NCBI GenBank assembly: GCA_038496445.1
Contig: JALMLS010000385.1
Span: 124,001 to 188,000, forward strand
Length of the DNA: 64,000 nucleotides
Source of the DNA: Trichosphaerium sp. ATCC 40318
Taxonomy: Eukaryota > Discosea > Flabellinia > Trichosidae
Reading direction: 5' to 3'
Of this stretch, positions 22,142 through 33,048 are shown piece by piece (position 1 is the stretch's first letter; each line of letters starts with the position of its first letter). The translations under genes and the position numbers were made by a program. The notes beneath the pieces were generated by a model that was not told where the DNA came from, did not search any database, and worked only from the letters and a program-made list of their open reading frames with translations.

Positions 22142-23175
22142 TTGTACTGTGCAATTAAACAAATAACTACAGATTTGATGTTTATTGGTCTGACTTTGTT
22201 TTACTTCGAGCGAGTTTTCATTCATGAACGCTTAGATTTTTGATATTTCCGGCCTGCCGCCTTTTTCGGACGAACTGTTCATAGGTGCATGTTGCTGTTA
22301 GACATAAGTTGCAAAACATGCCTCTATCTCTTTGTCCTGAGTATGATTGTTTTCTAAATGGCGAATCAACTGTATTCCGTTCAGTCAAAACGGCAGTGCT
22401 AGAACTGAAAACAATAAATTAACAAAAACTCCTATTAATATGAGCATCAGAACAGTCATGATAAACTACAAAGTTTATAGCCGCAAACTTTACAACGCTT
22501 GTACTAATCAATAAATAGTGTTTTTTATGATTACTGTGAACAGTTCAGTTGTTGGCTAAGGCTGTAGGAAGTGGTTTAATGACGTGTAGGGCCCCGCCCA
22601 CTCTAGTAGCGAGTATGTTAATATTATTTTGGCTGGTTTATAGGTGTGATTTGGAACTAAGGTTTGACGCCATCCATCGCCTTTGACATTGGCTAACAAT
22701 GTCGTACAAACAACAAACCCAACTGAACAGGTATTTAAATGTTCGTTTGTTTAAATTGGATATTTTCAACCACGGAGTATTTCCCAACACCAATAGTCCG
22801 CATAGATAGTACCACAGTTGTTATAATAATAAAGGTGTAGGCGGGAGGAAGTGGGAGATTTGCTAACATGGCCAACAACGTGATTTTGTAGCTCTGTACC
22901 AGTTTTTAAACAGGTATGTATACAAGTTTGACATTACTGCAGTCCCAAAGGTACTCGTCGTACTGAAGCAGAGTATTCGGTGAGTACTTTTCGTGTACAA
23001 TTTTAATGATACTGTCGCGTGGAAACTTTCATACAGAAACGTTTGTATAAGGTACTCAGTGAGAGAAACGTGAGAAATAAATCACAATTCGGGATTGAAA
23101 AATAGCGAGTTTTCTTTGGTTTCTTTTAAGCCACGAGAATCACTTTTTTGTTTTTTTGTTAACTTGATACACACC
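22142..23175. other. Divergent intergenic region with two GC-rich boxes
   Basis: Lies between the lectin gene (-) and the surface-protein gene (+), so it should carry both promoters. Two GC boxes stand out from the AT-rich background: GGGCCCCGCCCACTC near 22590 and AGGCGGGAGGAAGTGGGAG near 22837. They are approximately reverse complements over CCCGCCCAC/GTGGGxGG. No exon was recognised. Confidence 0.45.
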
Positions 23176-24182
23176 ATGCACAAACTGACTGTCTTATTAT
23201 TAACTCTATACGCCTTTTCTACCGTATTATCGCAAGTACGTCACTTTTGGTTTTACTCTGACGTCGTTTTTACTCGTATAACGTTTATACTGTCTTAAAC
23301 GTTACCGAGTACTAGAAAAACACCCAGAATTTGATTTAAAACGATAATTAAACGAGAACCAAAAACACAAAAAAAAATGTTCCAGAAGTTTCTAGTACAA
23401 AAAAGATCGTCATGCTCATTTTGTTTCCTTTTTGGTGCTTTACAGACGTATTCGTCACTGCCCGTAACCGGTTTTTTTTGACCCAACTCATGTCCCTTGC
23501 CTAGAATGTTACTACGCCTCCTGATAGCATGTGCTGCTATAGATTACAAGGGCCACACTTACAGTCATTCATGATACCAGAAGACAGAGAACATGCAGAT
23601 TTAGCTGTAAATGAAGGAAACCCAATCAAGATGGCTAACGGTGATGACTTGGAGCAAGGTTGTAACGGTTTTGAAACAGAATATTGGCATCCTGATGGTT
23701 ACTGGACCAGTAATTATACTGACGTCGACGGAAACGAAAGGTAACAATATCACGTGATATTTTTTTTTTCGTTCGACAAAAGTTACTAACTGTTCTCAAG
23801 GACTGTTATTGATAACTTCTATGCTACTGCGCATGACATGATAAACATTCGCCGCTTACAGGTTTGGCAATATAACTTGGAGGATATACTCAGTGGTACA
23901 AGGAGTAGGCTTTGGATTACATGTAACAATGGTAAGTAGTTTGGAATTTAATTACGGTTTTTTTTAATTAAAAACCATTCACAAACGTATTGGACTGTGC
24001 CGCTTACTGATGGTCTTTTTGAAGGTCAAACATCGTGCCTTGAGTTTACAGTTAATGGAGATAATATCACTGATTTGGGTGCTTATGACGCGTCTTGTTT
24101 TACCAGCGGAGCTAATAGAAACTTCCAACTATTCTTTTCATGTCTATTGCTTGTAATTCTCGTAGTACTTTTCGTAATGTAA
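23176..24182 (+). CDS. Small secreted, probably GPI-anchored surface protein
   Basis: Exon 1 begins at ATG 23176 with a signal peptide (MHKLTVLLLTLYAFSTVLSQ) and a donor GTACGT. Further exons encode HLQSFMIPEDREHADLAVNE, GNPIKMANGDDLEQGC, TEYWHPDGYWTSNYTDVDG, DNFYATAHDMINIRRLQVW, and a final exon with SCLEFTVNGDNITDLG. The C-terminus is SCFTSGANRNFQ followed by LFFSCLLLVILVVLFVM and TAA. A small-residue site followed by an uncharged hydrophobic tail that ends the protein is the layout of a GPI-attachment signal. Introns contain CACGTGAT (23752). No domain is recognised. The early exon junctions (23450-23545) are tentative. Confidence 0.6.
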
Positions 24183-24628
24183 GCTCATAACACAAAGTAG
24201 TTTATCAAATAAATTTGTTCCATGTTACATCGTGGTTGTAGTCGCAATACTGTTGGACGCAGTCAATTTATTCTGTCCATATATACATCGTACAATGTAA
24301 TGTGTGAAAAGGCCGAACTTAAGTCATTAATACCGCTTTAGTAGTATCACGAAGAAGAAATACTGTGTCACGATAATCTGCTCATGAACTTAAGATACAA
24401 CTTAGACGTACCTACAACTCATATCAACGCATTATCTGCTGTGTCGTAACGTACTGCAATACATAAAATACATTTTATTGCTACAAAAATTGAAAACAAT
24501 TCAACATTTAATCACTTTGAGCGAGCTGGAGCGAGTAATCTGCCACAGTTTTAAGTTTTTGGTGACTTTTTGGGACTAAGTTTTACTGTGTCTCCGTCCT
24601 CCTATATTTTTGAGTGCATTTAGAGCGT
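24183..24628. other. Convergent intergenic spacer
   Basis: No exon or RNA gene is recognised between the surface-protein gene (+) and the ART gene (-). Confidence 0.5.
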
Positions 24629-26690
24629 TCACACCCATTTAAAGTTTAAGTCATATCCACTTGGTAAATTAACAATATAACCAGCACTCGACGTAACAGT
24701 TGTTCTACTGAACTTTAATCCAAGGTAATGAATGCCATTTGTATCTCCTAAACAAAAATAAATAACACAAAAGATTGTATGTTAAAAACATTCCAAAAGC
24801 GCCATAAGTAGCTGTATGAAGAATGGTGTGACTGACCACCTCATATCTATAGAAAAGTGTGCATGTGTTGTCAGCACAATCAACTTTTAGAAGGAGGAAG
24901 TAAAAGAGGAGGAATAATTGAACAAAAGAAAAGTACTCAATAGGGTTTTCTGAAAAACGACTTTCGGTGGTTGGGACGTACTGCAAAATACAACAACATG
25001 AATATGTGCCCATGATTTGTTTGAACGGATAATCATTAATAGGTTATCTGCAGCTAAGTCCCCACCATCACCTTAACGGTATCTGTTTGTGATTATCCTA
25101 AGTTTCTTCAAACTACAAAATCCAATGAACTTGTTAAGCCACGCAAACAGTTCTTAAACAGTTCTTGAGAAGATGTCATTTGAATCACCTACAGCCATTT
25201 AATTAAGACAAGATAATATGGGTCCTGTGCATAGAATATACTTATACAAAGAAGTTGTTTGTGGTGCTTACTTTTGTTTCTTTTTCATGTTTTTCAAGCA
25301 TTGAGAGGAGTTCTTTGTTTTCTTTTGATAGCTTATCATCAACCCAGAGTATTAAACACTTTGCATCTCTCCAGCTAAGATTGAATTCTGATGCATCTGA
25401 TATATTTGTCCTCTTGTAGTATACAAGATATCTATACAAAAGAAAAAAAGTTAAAAAAAACTTAGTTTTTTTAGATTCTTTTACTTGGTTTTTAGAGAAC
25501 ACAATAATTTCGTCAGCATCTGGTTTCTCGTCTATTGGGCATGGAAAGAATGCGTTTATGGTACTCTTTTGTTATACAACAGCATAATGAGAGTCATAAC
25601 CGGGCTTGAAATAGATTCAATAAAGCATGAATATATAAAACATACCTTGTATTGCTTTCCCAGAAGACTATTGAAGGATTAGGATCTTCTGATACCGGAT
25701 ATGCTTTTCCCATCATAACCCACGATATCAACATACAATTCTCACCAAGCGTCTCTTGGAGTTCAGCATACAAAGAACCTAAAGCGTCAAATAAATATTC
25801 AGTAGAAAGAAGCAAGACTTGATAGCAAAAGTTTTACATATGACGGGTACTGAGTGAAGTATATGCCCTTTCCTACGATTCTGTTGGTTAAATATAACCT
25901 TTAGATAATAAATTGAAGTTACCAAAATACCCAGGATAAGTTTGGTTAGTAAGTTCATGCGGTTCCAAAAAATTATTTGAAGCAATCTTAAAGCTAGCTT
26001 CCTTGACAAAACACGTTATTAGTAGTCAATAAATTACTAATCAGTCTTACCTCAAAAGTACCATGAAATCCAGCTATGAGGTTTATACCTTCATTTCCAG
26101 ATACTCTCATAACGTAATTCTGTAAATGCCACCGGACCCCTTTTTTAAGTTAACAATGTGACTTAACTTATTTATTTATTTTCTTTAAGTACCATTGCTT
26201 GTACGGTGTATCATCTAAAGATGTTATTTTAAGGATGACTTACATTGAAACTTACTTTGTTTATCTTTGTCATCGCGGGTGAGGTTTCGGCTGATAGTTT
26301 TTTCAACGAGTTTTCATAGCAGTGCTTTAAAGTCGTTTTGTAGTTGTTGATTTTCAAAAAAGACTATCTTAGATAACGTAAAGTATGACTCTTTATCAGC
26401 TCCAACAAAGTTATAAAATAAATTTCTAGCGCGTATATACTCCTTAGCACGTTCCTAAATAATAAGTGACGTATTCCACTGAACTGTAGATACGCACAGG
26501 TACAACTTCATTTTTTAGCAATGTTGTGAAACGAACATTGCCTCTTTCCTCCCACTTTCCGTTACTGTAAAAAGATGCACCTGAAACGCTATTCCAGGTA
26601 TCCATACAAGTTCCAAGTAATACAGGACACCCCTTTTCAATGCACTCATTGGTAACAATGAATCCTAAAACAGCCTTTTACAAAAAAGCT
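24629..26690 (-). pseudogene. PARP-like ADP-ribosyltransferase gene with in-frame stop
   Basis: ADP-ribosyltransferases of the PARP fold transfer ADP-ribose from NAD+. In order, the exons give KIVFFENQQLQNDF, NDTPYKQWYLK, INLIAGFHGTFE (catalytic His), ASFKIASNNFLEP, GYFGKGIYFTQYPSY (catalytic Tyr), CMLISWVMMGKAYPVSEDP and DADEIIVFSKNQ with YLVYYKR (Glu of the H-Y-E triad). The last exon ends TGA at 24629. All splice sites after the His motif are intact. Before it, the best in-frame reading contains a TGA at 26314-26316 and a TAA at the end of the next exon near 26165, so the gene may be decayed or its model wrong. The start was not found; the first exon seen (about 26500-26690) begins GFIVTNECIEKGC. 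It is paralogous to the ART part of 57404-61491. Confidence 0.65.
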
Positions 26691-26923
26691 CCAAACTTCA
26701 ATACTCAAAGAAAAGTTTATCATGCATTGTAAGATGAAGTTCTCTGTACGTGCTAACAGATTTGAAGCTCAAAAAAAAACCACGTGAGACAATTGCAAGT
26801 GCGTAAAGAAACGGTGTGTACAAGTGAATTGTCGCGTTCTCACGTTTAGTTTTGACTTGCCGCTGAATTTAGGCGGCAAATCTCCGATTGGCGCTAAAAC
26901 CGTTCAAACAATTATAGTACAAC

Positions 26924-29330
26924 ATGGGAAGAGAGTTAATTACACTACAAGTAGGTCAATGCGGCAATCAAGGTATGTGTCCCAAAATTTAAAAAATTAT
27001 AAAGCCAATTGACGCTCAATTTACGCTATACGTAGTTGGATCTGAGTTTTGGGGCAGATTATGCTCAGAACATGGTATAAAACGAGATGGTAGTCTAGAG
27101 GAGTATGCAACAGACAATGCAGGCGACAGGAAGGATGTATTCTTCTATCAAGTTCGTTAGGCTCGCAAATTTATTTAAACTCACCAAATCATAGGCAGAT
27201 GATAACCACTACACGCCACGAGCGTGTTTAATTGATTTAGAGCCTGGCGTAGTCAATAAAGTCAGAACGAACTACAAAGGCTTATTCAATCCCGAAAACA
27301 TATTTGTATCAAAGGACGGATCTGGTGCGGGTAATAACTGGGCAAAAGGTAACAAAAAACTTTCTGCGTCAAATGGCAAATAACGTGTTTCCACAAGGTT
27401 ACCATCAAGGAGAAATGCTATCAGAAGAGCTTATGGAAATGATAGATAGAGAGGCTGATAATTGCGATAGTTTAGAGGCACGGCATACCTAATTAATTTG
27501 CAAATAGCTTTTTATTGGAGCTACAACGTATTTCTTTCTGGTTTGAGCGAAATCAAGCGTCAAAACAATCAAACAAGCACATAAAACTCGTTTTAGAAAT
27601 TTCTATTAAAATCAAAAAAAATCAATGTTAGCTCTGTTGTTCCTTGTTGTATTATCAGTATAATTATACTTATAATATCCTGTAGGGCTTTGTTTTATGT
27701 CACTCAATCGCAGGCGGTACTGGATCTGGGCTAGGATCGTTTATTCTTGAGCAATTGAATGACAGGTACGAAGAAAACGTTTTACATTGCGAAAAAAAAA
27801 CAAACTCACGTGCTTCGCACCCTCCCATGCTAATTTTCCTTTTAGATACCCCGATAAATTAATACAAACATATTCAGTGTTCCCTACAAATAACGATGGT
27901 GTTGTAGTACAACCATACAACTCAGTATTGACATTAAAACGTTTGACACTGAACGCTGATTGTGTTGTATGTTTCGTTGGTTTTTTTTTTGCTTTTATTT
28001 ATGCTTATGCTGTAATATAGGTTGTAGTAGATAATCAAGCACTATCTAGAATCGCAGAGAACTCATTACAGATATCTAAACCAACTATACAACAAACCAA
28101 CGCCTTAATTTCAACAGTAAGTTTTTAAAGTTTTTAGCAAACAGTAGGAAGGTTTGTTCATAGTTTTAACCTTTTCTTTAAGACAATGGCTGCGTCAACA
28201 TCTACTTTGAGATACCCTGGATATATGAACAATGATATGGTTGGATTACTTGCTTCTCTAGTACCTACACCAAGGTACCGAATATACATAGTTGATTTTC
28301 TTTTGTTCTTCTTTACTGTTATTTTTTCTTCTGACTTCTGAGTCTTAGATGTCACTTCCTAATGACAGGATATACACCATTAACTATACATAAACAAGTG
28401 AGTATATATACCCCATCTTGTGATAAAAAAAACGAGTCTGTGTCCTACACTCAAACTACTCACAAATTTGTGCTTCTGTAATCTGTTTTTAATTTCTACT
28501 TCAGGCTCAAAATGTCAAGAAAACATCCGTACTTGATGTCATGACACGTCTTTTACAACCTAAAAATCATATGGTATCTTGCTCTACAAAAGTAGGAGCA
28601 TATCTGAGCGTTTTGAATATAATCCAAGGCGCTGCAGATCCTTCTCAAGTACAGAAAAGTCTACAAAAAATTCGACAGAAAAAGCTTGTTAACTTTATCC
28701 CATGGAGTCCTGCCGGTATTCAGGTATGTTTATAACTTTCAATTATTACTATTTGCCGACATGTACACGAATAAGCTTGTTTGTTAATACACAGATAAGA
28801 GCGTTCGTATTTTTTTGCAAAAAAGCATCAAAGGAATTCTGTTTCTCAGTTCTTCGTTTTAGGTCGTTCTATCAAAGAAGTCACCTTATGTTCAAAGTTC
28901 TCATCGTGTTTCTGGTCTCTTACTAGCTAATCACACTTCTATACATCACGTGAGTAATAGTAATAGAAGCACAAACCTGTCTCTTTATTGTTTTGACGTT
29001 TTGAAGTTTTTTACTTACCCTTTTACTCCTTAGTTATTCCAAAACCAAGCACGTCAATATGATAGGCTTATTAAGCGTGGTGCTTTTGTACAAAACTACA
29101 GAGATGCTGGACACATGTTTGAAGATAATCTAGATGAATTTAAGAACTCAAGGTACGTTGTGAATAAAGTTAGAAAAAAAAAGTATTTTCTGCCTGTTTT
29201 TTTGATATCTACTTTGTTACTTACTTGCGTATTTAGAGAGGTAGTACAGTCCCTTATTGATGAGTATAAGGAATGTACAAAGAAGGACTATTTGAACTAT
29301 GGTAGCATTGCAGCTGATAATGTAAAATAA
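26924..29330 (+). CDS. TUBG: Gamma-tubulin
   Basis: Gamma-tubulin nucleates microtubules at centrosomes, basal bodies or spindle poles as part of gamma-tubulin complexes. Thirteen exons join in frame to 451 residues: 26924-26972, 27036-27151, 27195-27348, 27398-27477, 27686-27765, 27846-27966, 28021-28116, 28183-28274, 28349-28397, 28505-28723, 28863-28949, 29034-29152, 29237-29330. Hallmarks are [20 protein letters not shown], the GTP-binding GGTGSGLGS, NAGNNWAxG-like [14 protein letters not shown], and [13 protein letters not shown], a stretch typical of gamma rather than alpha or beta. Length is normal. Introns are 43-208 nt. The intron at 27478 has a GC donor (GCACGG), and the donor at 28950 overlaps a CACGTG. 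The stop TAA runs directly into ATAAAA, a poly(A)-like signal. Confidence 0.98.
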
Positions 29331-29543
29331 ATAAAATCTGTTTTCGTGTGATTTTTTCTACATTGCACTTAACTAAGTTACAATGATCTCCCATGATAGA
29401 TCACCTTCTAGACCCTACATTAGATCTGCTTAGACAACATATTTACATTTTCAGGTTCACCCTTGTGTTTTATAGTACAGACACTGTTAATGAGTTGGAA
29501 GAGAAAAATTTCTTGGCAGCGCTTTTATTTTAACGTTACACAA

Positions 29544-30665
29544 CTATTTTTTCGTTGACCAGTATAACAAAGAAGTATTAAAGATGCTGGTAAAGTATCT
29601 GTACCAAGCACTAAAAATACTTCCCATCACATTCAAAGGAAATAAACCAGAGCTATTAGAAGTGAAGTCTATTAATCCAAAATGGTTCTCTCCATTGTTA
29701 TGTTGTACTACGACATGTGCCCCAAACCATTCACTCACCTCATCATCTACTCCACTGTTAACAAAATCTTTCGGTTCTCCGTTCTCATGCCACTCTTGAA
29801 GCTCACCAACTTGTGTGTGATTAAGCCATGTGCTTTTTCTCTTCAGCTGTCCATTCTCATACCATTCGTTACATTCACCATTTATTTCACCTTTAACCCA
29901 CGTGCTTTGTTCCATTATCTGCCCGTTTTCATGCCAAACTTTACAATAACCGTTTTGTTTACCGTTTCGCCACATACTCTCTGCCTCAAGTTGTCCACTT
30001 TGATACCATTCTTTTTGTACACCATCTCGTTTTCCATTGACCTTCATGCCTTGTTGTTTAATTTGTCCGTTCTTAAACCACTCTTTATATTCACCATTCG
30101 CTTTATCATCAGCCCACATACTATACACCTTAAGTTGTCCACTCTCATACCATACTTTACAATCACCACTTTGTTTGCCATTTACAAACATGGCTTTCCT
30201 CATTAGTTTTCCGCTCTCATACCATTCTAAACATTCACCATTGTGTTTGTTATGAAGTAATGTTGACTTTGATTTAAGCATACCACTTTCATACCATACC
30301 TTATACTGTCCATCTTGTTTACCATTAACAAACATACCTTGTAATTTAAGCTCTCCATTCTCATGCCATTGCTTAAACTCACCATGTCGTTTACAATTAA
30401 CAAACATACTTTTTGATCTGATTTGACCACTCTTGTACCATGTTATTCTTGGCCCATTCTTTGCGTATTGATGAGAACAAACTGTTCCATTTTTATACCA
30501 TCTTATCCACTTTCCAGAACGCTCAAGGTTTTCATCAAAATGAGTGTTTAATGCTGCTCTCTTTGATAGTGTATGATATTTTGTGAATACTTCAACATTG
30601 AATGTGCAAATATACTGTTGTATTTCACGTGGGATATCCAACAGAGTCAAACATGATAATGACAT
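29544..30665 (-). CDS. F-box-like protein with YwqK/MORN-variant repeats
   Basis: Intronless, 373 residues from ATG 30665. The N-terminus LTLLDIPREIQQYICTFNVE reads like an F-box and continues to LSKRAALNTHFDENLERSGKW, the block shared by this family. About eleven 23-residue repeats follow (for example NGKQDGQYKVWYESGMLK and NGKRDGVQKEWYQSGQLE). A non-repeat C-terminus of about 60 residues (DEVSEWFGAHVVVQHNNGEN) completes it. Paralogs are at 14573 and 54165, and a relic near 41435-41900. Function in ubiquitin-linked recognition is inferred from the F-box. Confidence 0.82.
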   Translation of the reverse strand: MSLSCLTLLDIPREIQQYICTFNVEVFTKYHTLSKRAALNTHFDENLERSGKWIRWYKNGTVCSHQYAKNGPRITWYKSGQIRSKSMFVNCKRHGEFKQWHENGELKLQGMFVNGKQDGQYKVWYESGMLKSKSTLLHNKHNGECLEWYESGKLMRKAMFVNGKQSGDCKVWYESGQLKVYSMWADDKANGEYKEWFKNGQIKQQGMKVNGKRDGVQKEWYQSGQLEAESMWRNGKQNGYCKVWHENGQIMEQSTWVKGEINGECNEWYENGQLKRKSTWLNHTQVGELQEWHENGEPKDFVNSGVDDEVSEWFGAHVVVQHNNGENHFGLIDFTSNSSGLFPLNVMGSIFSAWYRYFTSIFNTSLLYWSTKK

Positions 30666-31854
30666 TGAATTATGTTCCTAAATTGCTCCTATAACAGATT
30701 GTTAATTCAAAGCGGTTTGACAAAAGATTGTGGGCTAGGTTTTTCGACTGAAACGTTTTTTTTCTTTAACAATCATGTTTGTGATAACACGCTGCTGCCG
30801 CATTAATTTGTATGTTCTTGAGCTAATTTACCACCATCAGGCATGTACATACACGTTGAGGCATAAACAAGTACTTACAGGCGTTCGTGTTTATTATACG
30901 TACTTTTGTACCCTAGTTGTTTGTTGTACACGTTACTTCATTGATATCTTGTATTTTTCAGTTAGGAAGCGCTGCAAAGCTGTTTTTATAAAGTGCCTTA
31001 AGTTGCTTAAATGGAACTGAGCTTAAATTACACGCTTTTAAAATAAAACCAATTTCTTCATTTTGCCCAACTAGAACCGAGTTTACCTGTTGTTTGTGAA
31101 TCTTAGAGAAAACTCATACAGTGTTAGATGTCATTGTTTACAAAGAAAACTCGCACTGTTTTAGGCTCTTGAATTTCAAACCATAGTGATCAGTTAAATA
31201 GTTGTAACTGGCTCTTACACAAAGGCTGCAAAAGGCGTACAAGTTTAAGTTGCTGACATTCACTATTGTGCAAAATGATAGCTGATACCTATAACGAAGT
31301 CTAGCGTACAGCTACGCCAAAAGTCGGTCAACACCACTTCCCTATAGACCGTGTAGCACAGTTTATGTTATTGGAAATTGTCATGTGTCTTGACAAAGAA
31401 ATTTTCTAATAGAAGAATGTCAAAGTGACATGGGGTAAAAAACCATAATACTAAAAAGGAGTTAAACCAAAATTAACATAAACTCAGAGGCGCAATTATT
31501 TCTCATACAGTCAGTTTACATATTTGTCTCTTATTTACGCTTCAACTCGTTAAAACGTACTTTAATAGCTGATAGATTACAAAACACGTGATAATTCAAT
31601 TTGTCAAAAAAGACACAGAAAAAAAACCGAAAAACTCAGAATTTTTCTAGTTCTGCTTAACTGAAAGAGATAACCAAACTGAAAACGTTCAGTTTAGTTT
31701 CTTCTCTGTCAATGATTTCGATGCTATAGAACCTGAAAACTATGAAAGTTTATGCTAACCAAAGTTGAGATTGCTACTGTAATGGTTCAGTTAAATTTCA
31801 GCTCTGTTTTTAGCTTCAATAATAACAAAAAATCAGATAATTATTACTCTTCAA
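30666..31854. other. Intergenic, no gene seen
   Basis: Nearly 1.2 kb without convincing exons. An 81-codon open frame at 30775 lacks any family or intron support. Two CACGTG sites flank the region (30626 and 31585). It should hold the promoters of the YwqK gene (-) and the RBR gene (+). Confidence 0.45.
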
Positions 31855-32865
31855 ATGACAGCTACATCTGCTCAATGGTTCGATTACTTAGGCATTGAAT
31901 GCTATTACGATGATGACTACATTTCAGACTCTGATTCTGACGTTTTCGAGTCAGAAGAAGCGCACAACAGTTTAAAACAACCTCGTAAAGAAAAACAGCT
32001 CTTCGACGAAGAACCTCATTTATGTATTCCAAAGGACAGCTGTTTGTGTAAGGAATGTATCATATGTATGGAGACTCCTACAGAAAACTATACTACAATA
32101 ACATGTGGACATACCTTTTGCTACACGTGTTTGACAGATTATTGCCGATTTAAACTCGTACACGGTTTCAACCGACATCGATACCTTGAATCTTCCTTTA
32201 GGTACGTACTGCCATATGTAAACCTTATTTTCCCATTTATAAGAGTACTATCGACCTGATTACTTGTATTTAGGAACGAAGGAAAGTATGTGTGGGCAGT
32301 TGATTCAACTTTACATGAAGGAATAAAATGTCCTTACCAAAAATGCGGAGGCGCTATTGATATCAACAAGGTTTTCCTCCTTGATTCAACACTGGCTTCT
32401 AAGATGAAACAGAAGACAACCAAAGATAAGGCTTTCCGTGAACACATATCATTTGGCATATATGCTTCAAAGCATACGAGATGTTGCCCACGTTGTGGTA
32501 CAGCTATCGAAAAAAATGGCGGTTGCGAGCACATGTTCTGTCCTCGTTGTGAAAAGAAGTTTAACTGGCCAGATGCTACTAAATTCGGGAGTGGCAATAA
32601 CTGGTGGAGATGTGTTGATAAGAAATCGTTCAACGATATGAGAGGGCAATTTTGGAGGTCAAAATATGCAAAGATAAACAAAGAAAAAAGGTTGTTTATT
32701 GGTAAAAAAAGCAGACACAATAGAGCATCTCATAGCGCACAAAAAATATGGAGTGGAAGGTTAAAACACCAAAACACTGTTAAAAAAGTACTTGTAGCAT
32801 TACATCAAAAGACATATGCTCATCAAGCGACAAAACGTGATCATCAAGGATCAGAAAGTCAATAA
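31855..32865 (+). CDS. RBR-type (RING-IBR) E3 ubiquitin ligase-like protein
   Basis: Two exons (31855-32201 and 32274-32865) join in frame to 312 residues across a 72-nt intron. An acidic, serine-rich N-terminus (ISDSDSDVFESEE) precedes a RING (CKECIICMETPTENY, CGHTFCYTC). An IBR-like segment follows (GIKCPYQKCGGAIDINKV), and then a RING2-like motif CPRCGTAIEKNGGCEHMFC, CEKKFNW, in which the Cys of GGCEHM sits where the catalytic thioester cysteine lies in RBR ligases. The tail is basic and histidine-rich. It is shorter than most RBR proteins and lacks other domains. It probably attaches ubiquitin to substrates; the window also holds many F-box genes. The stop codon lies inside CAATAAAG, so the stop overlaps the likely poly(A) signal. 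A relic of its 3' end is at about 41110-41210. Confidence 0.85.
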
Positions 32866-33048
32866 AGATATCATATTCAGCAAGAAAATGTAACTGATTT
32901 TCCCTTTTACGTTCAAGAGCGGTACTAATTAATAATACTGACAGCTTTGGCGTGAGACTCAAATATCCATTATGTACCAACATTACACTAGGCGATCACA
33001 GCCTACTTACAACACAAAAACTTGATATTCTATTTATTTTGTTTCACT

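Noticed and set aside
26314-26316. TGA as a sense codon
   Set aside because: Tsr3, the aspartic protease, and this same ART gene end in TGA at the expected place, so TGA is a stop in this genome.
29584-30255. Overlapping plus-strand frames opposite the YwqK gene
   Set aside because: Repeat-driven shadows of the minus-strand gene. They are Leu/Pro/Ser-rich with no start context or family.
30775-31020. 81-codon plus-strand frame
   Set aside because: Low-complexity, no family, no intron evidence; expected by chance.
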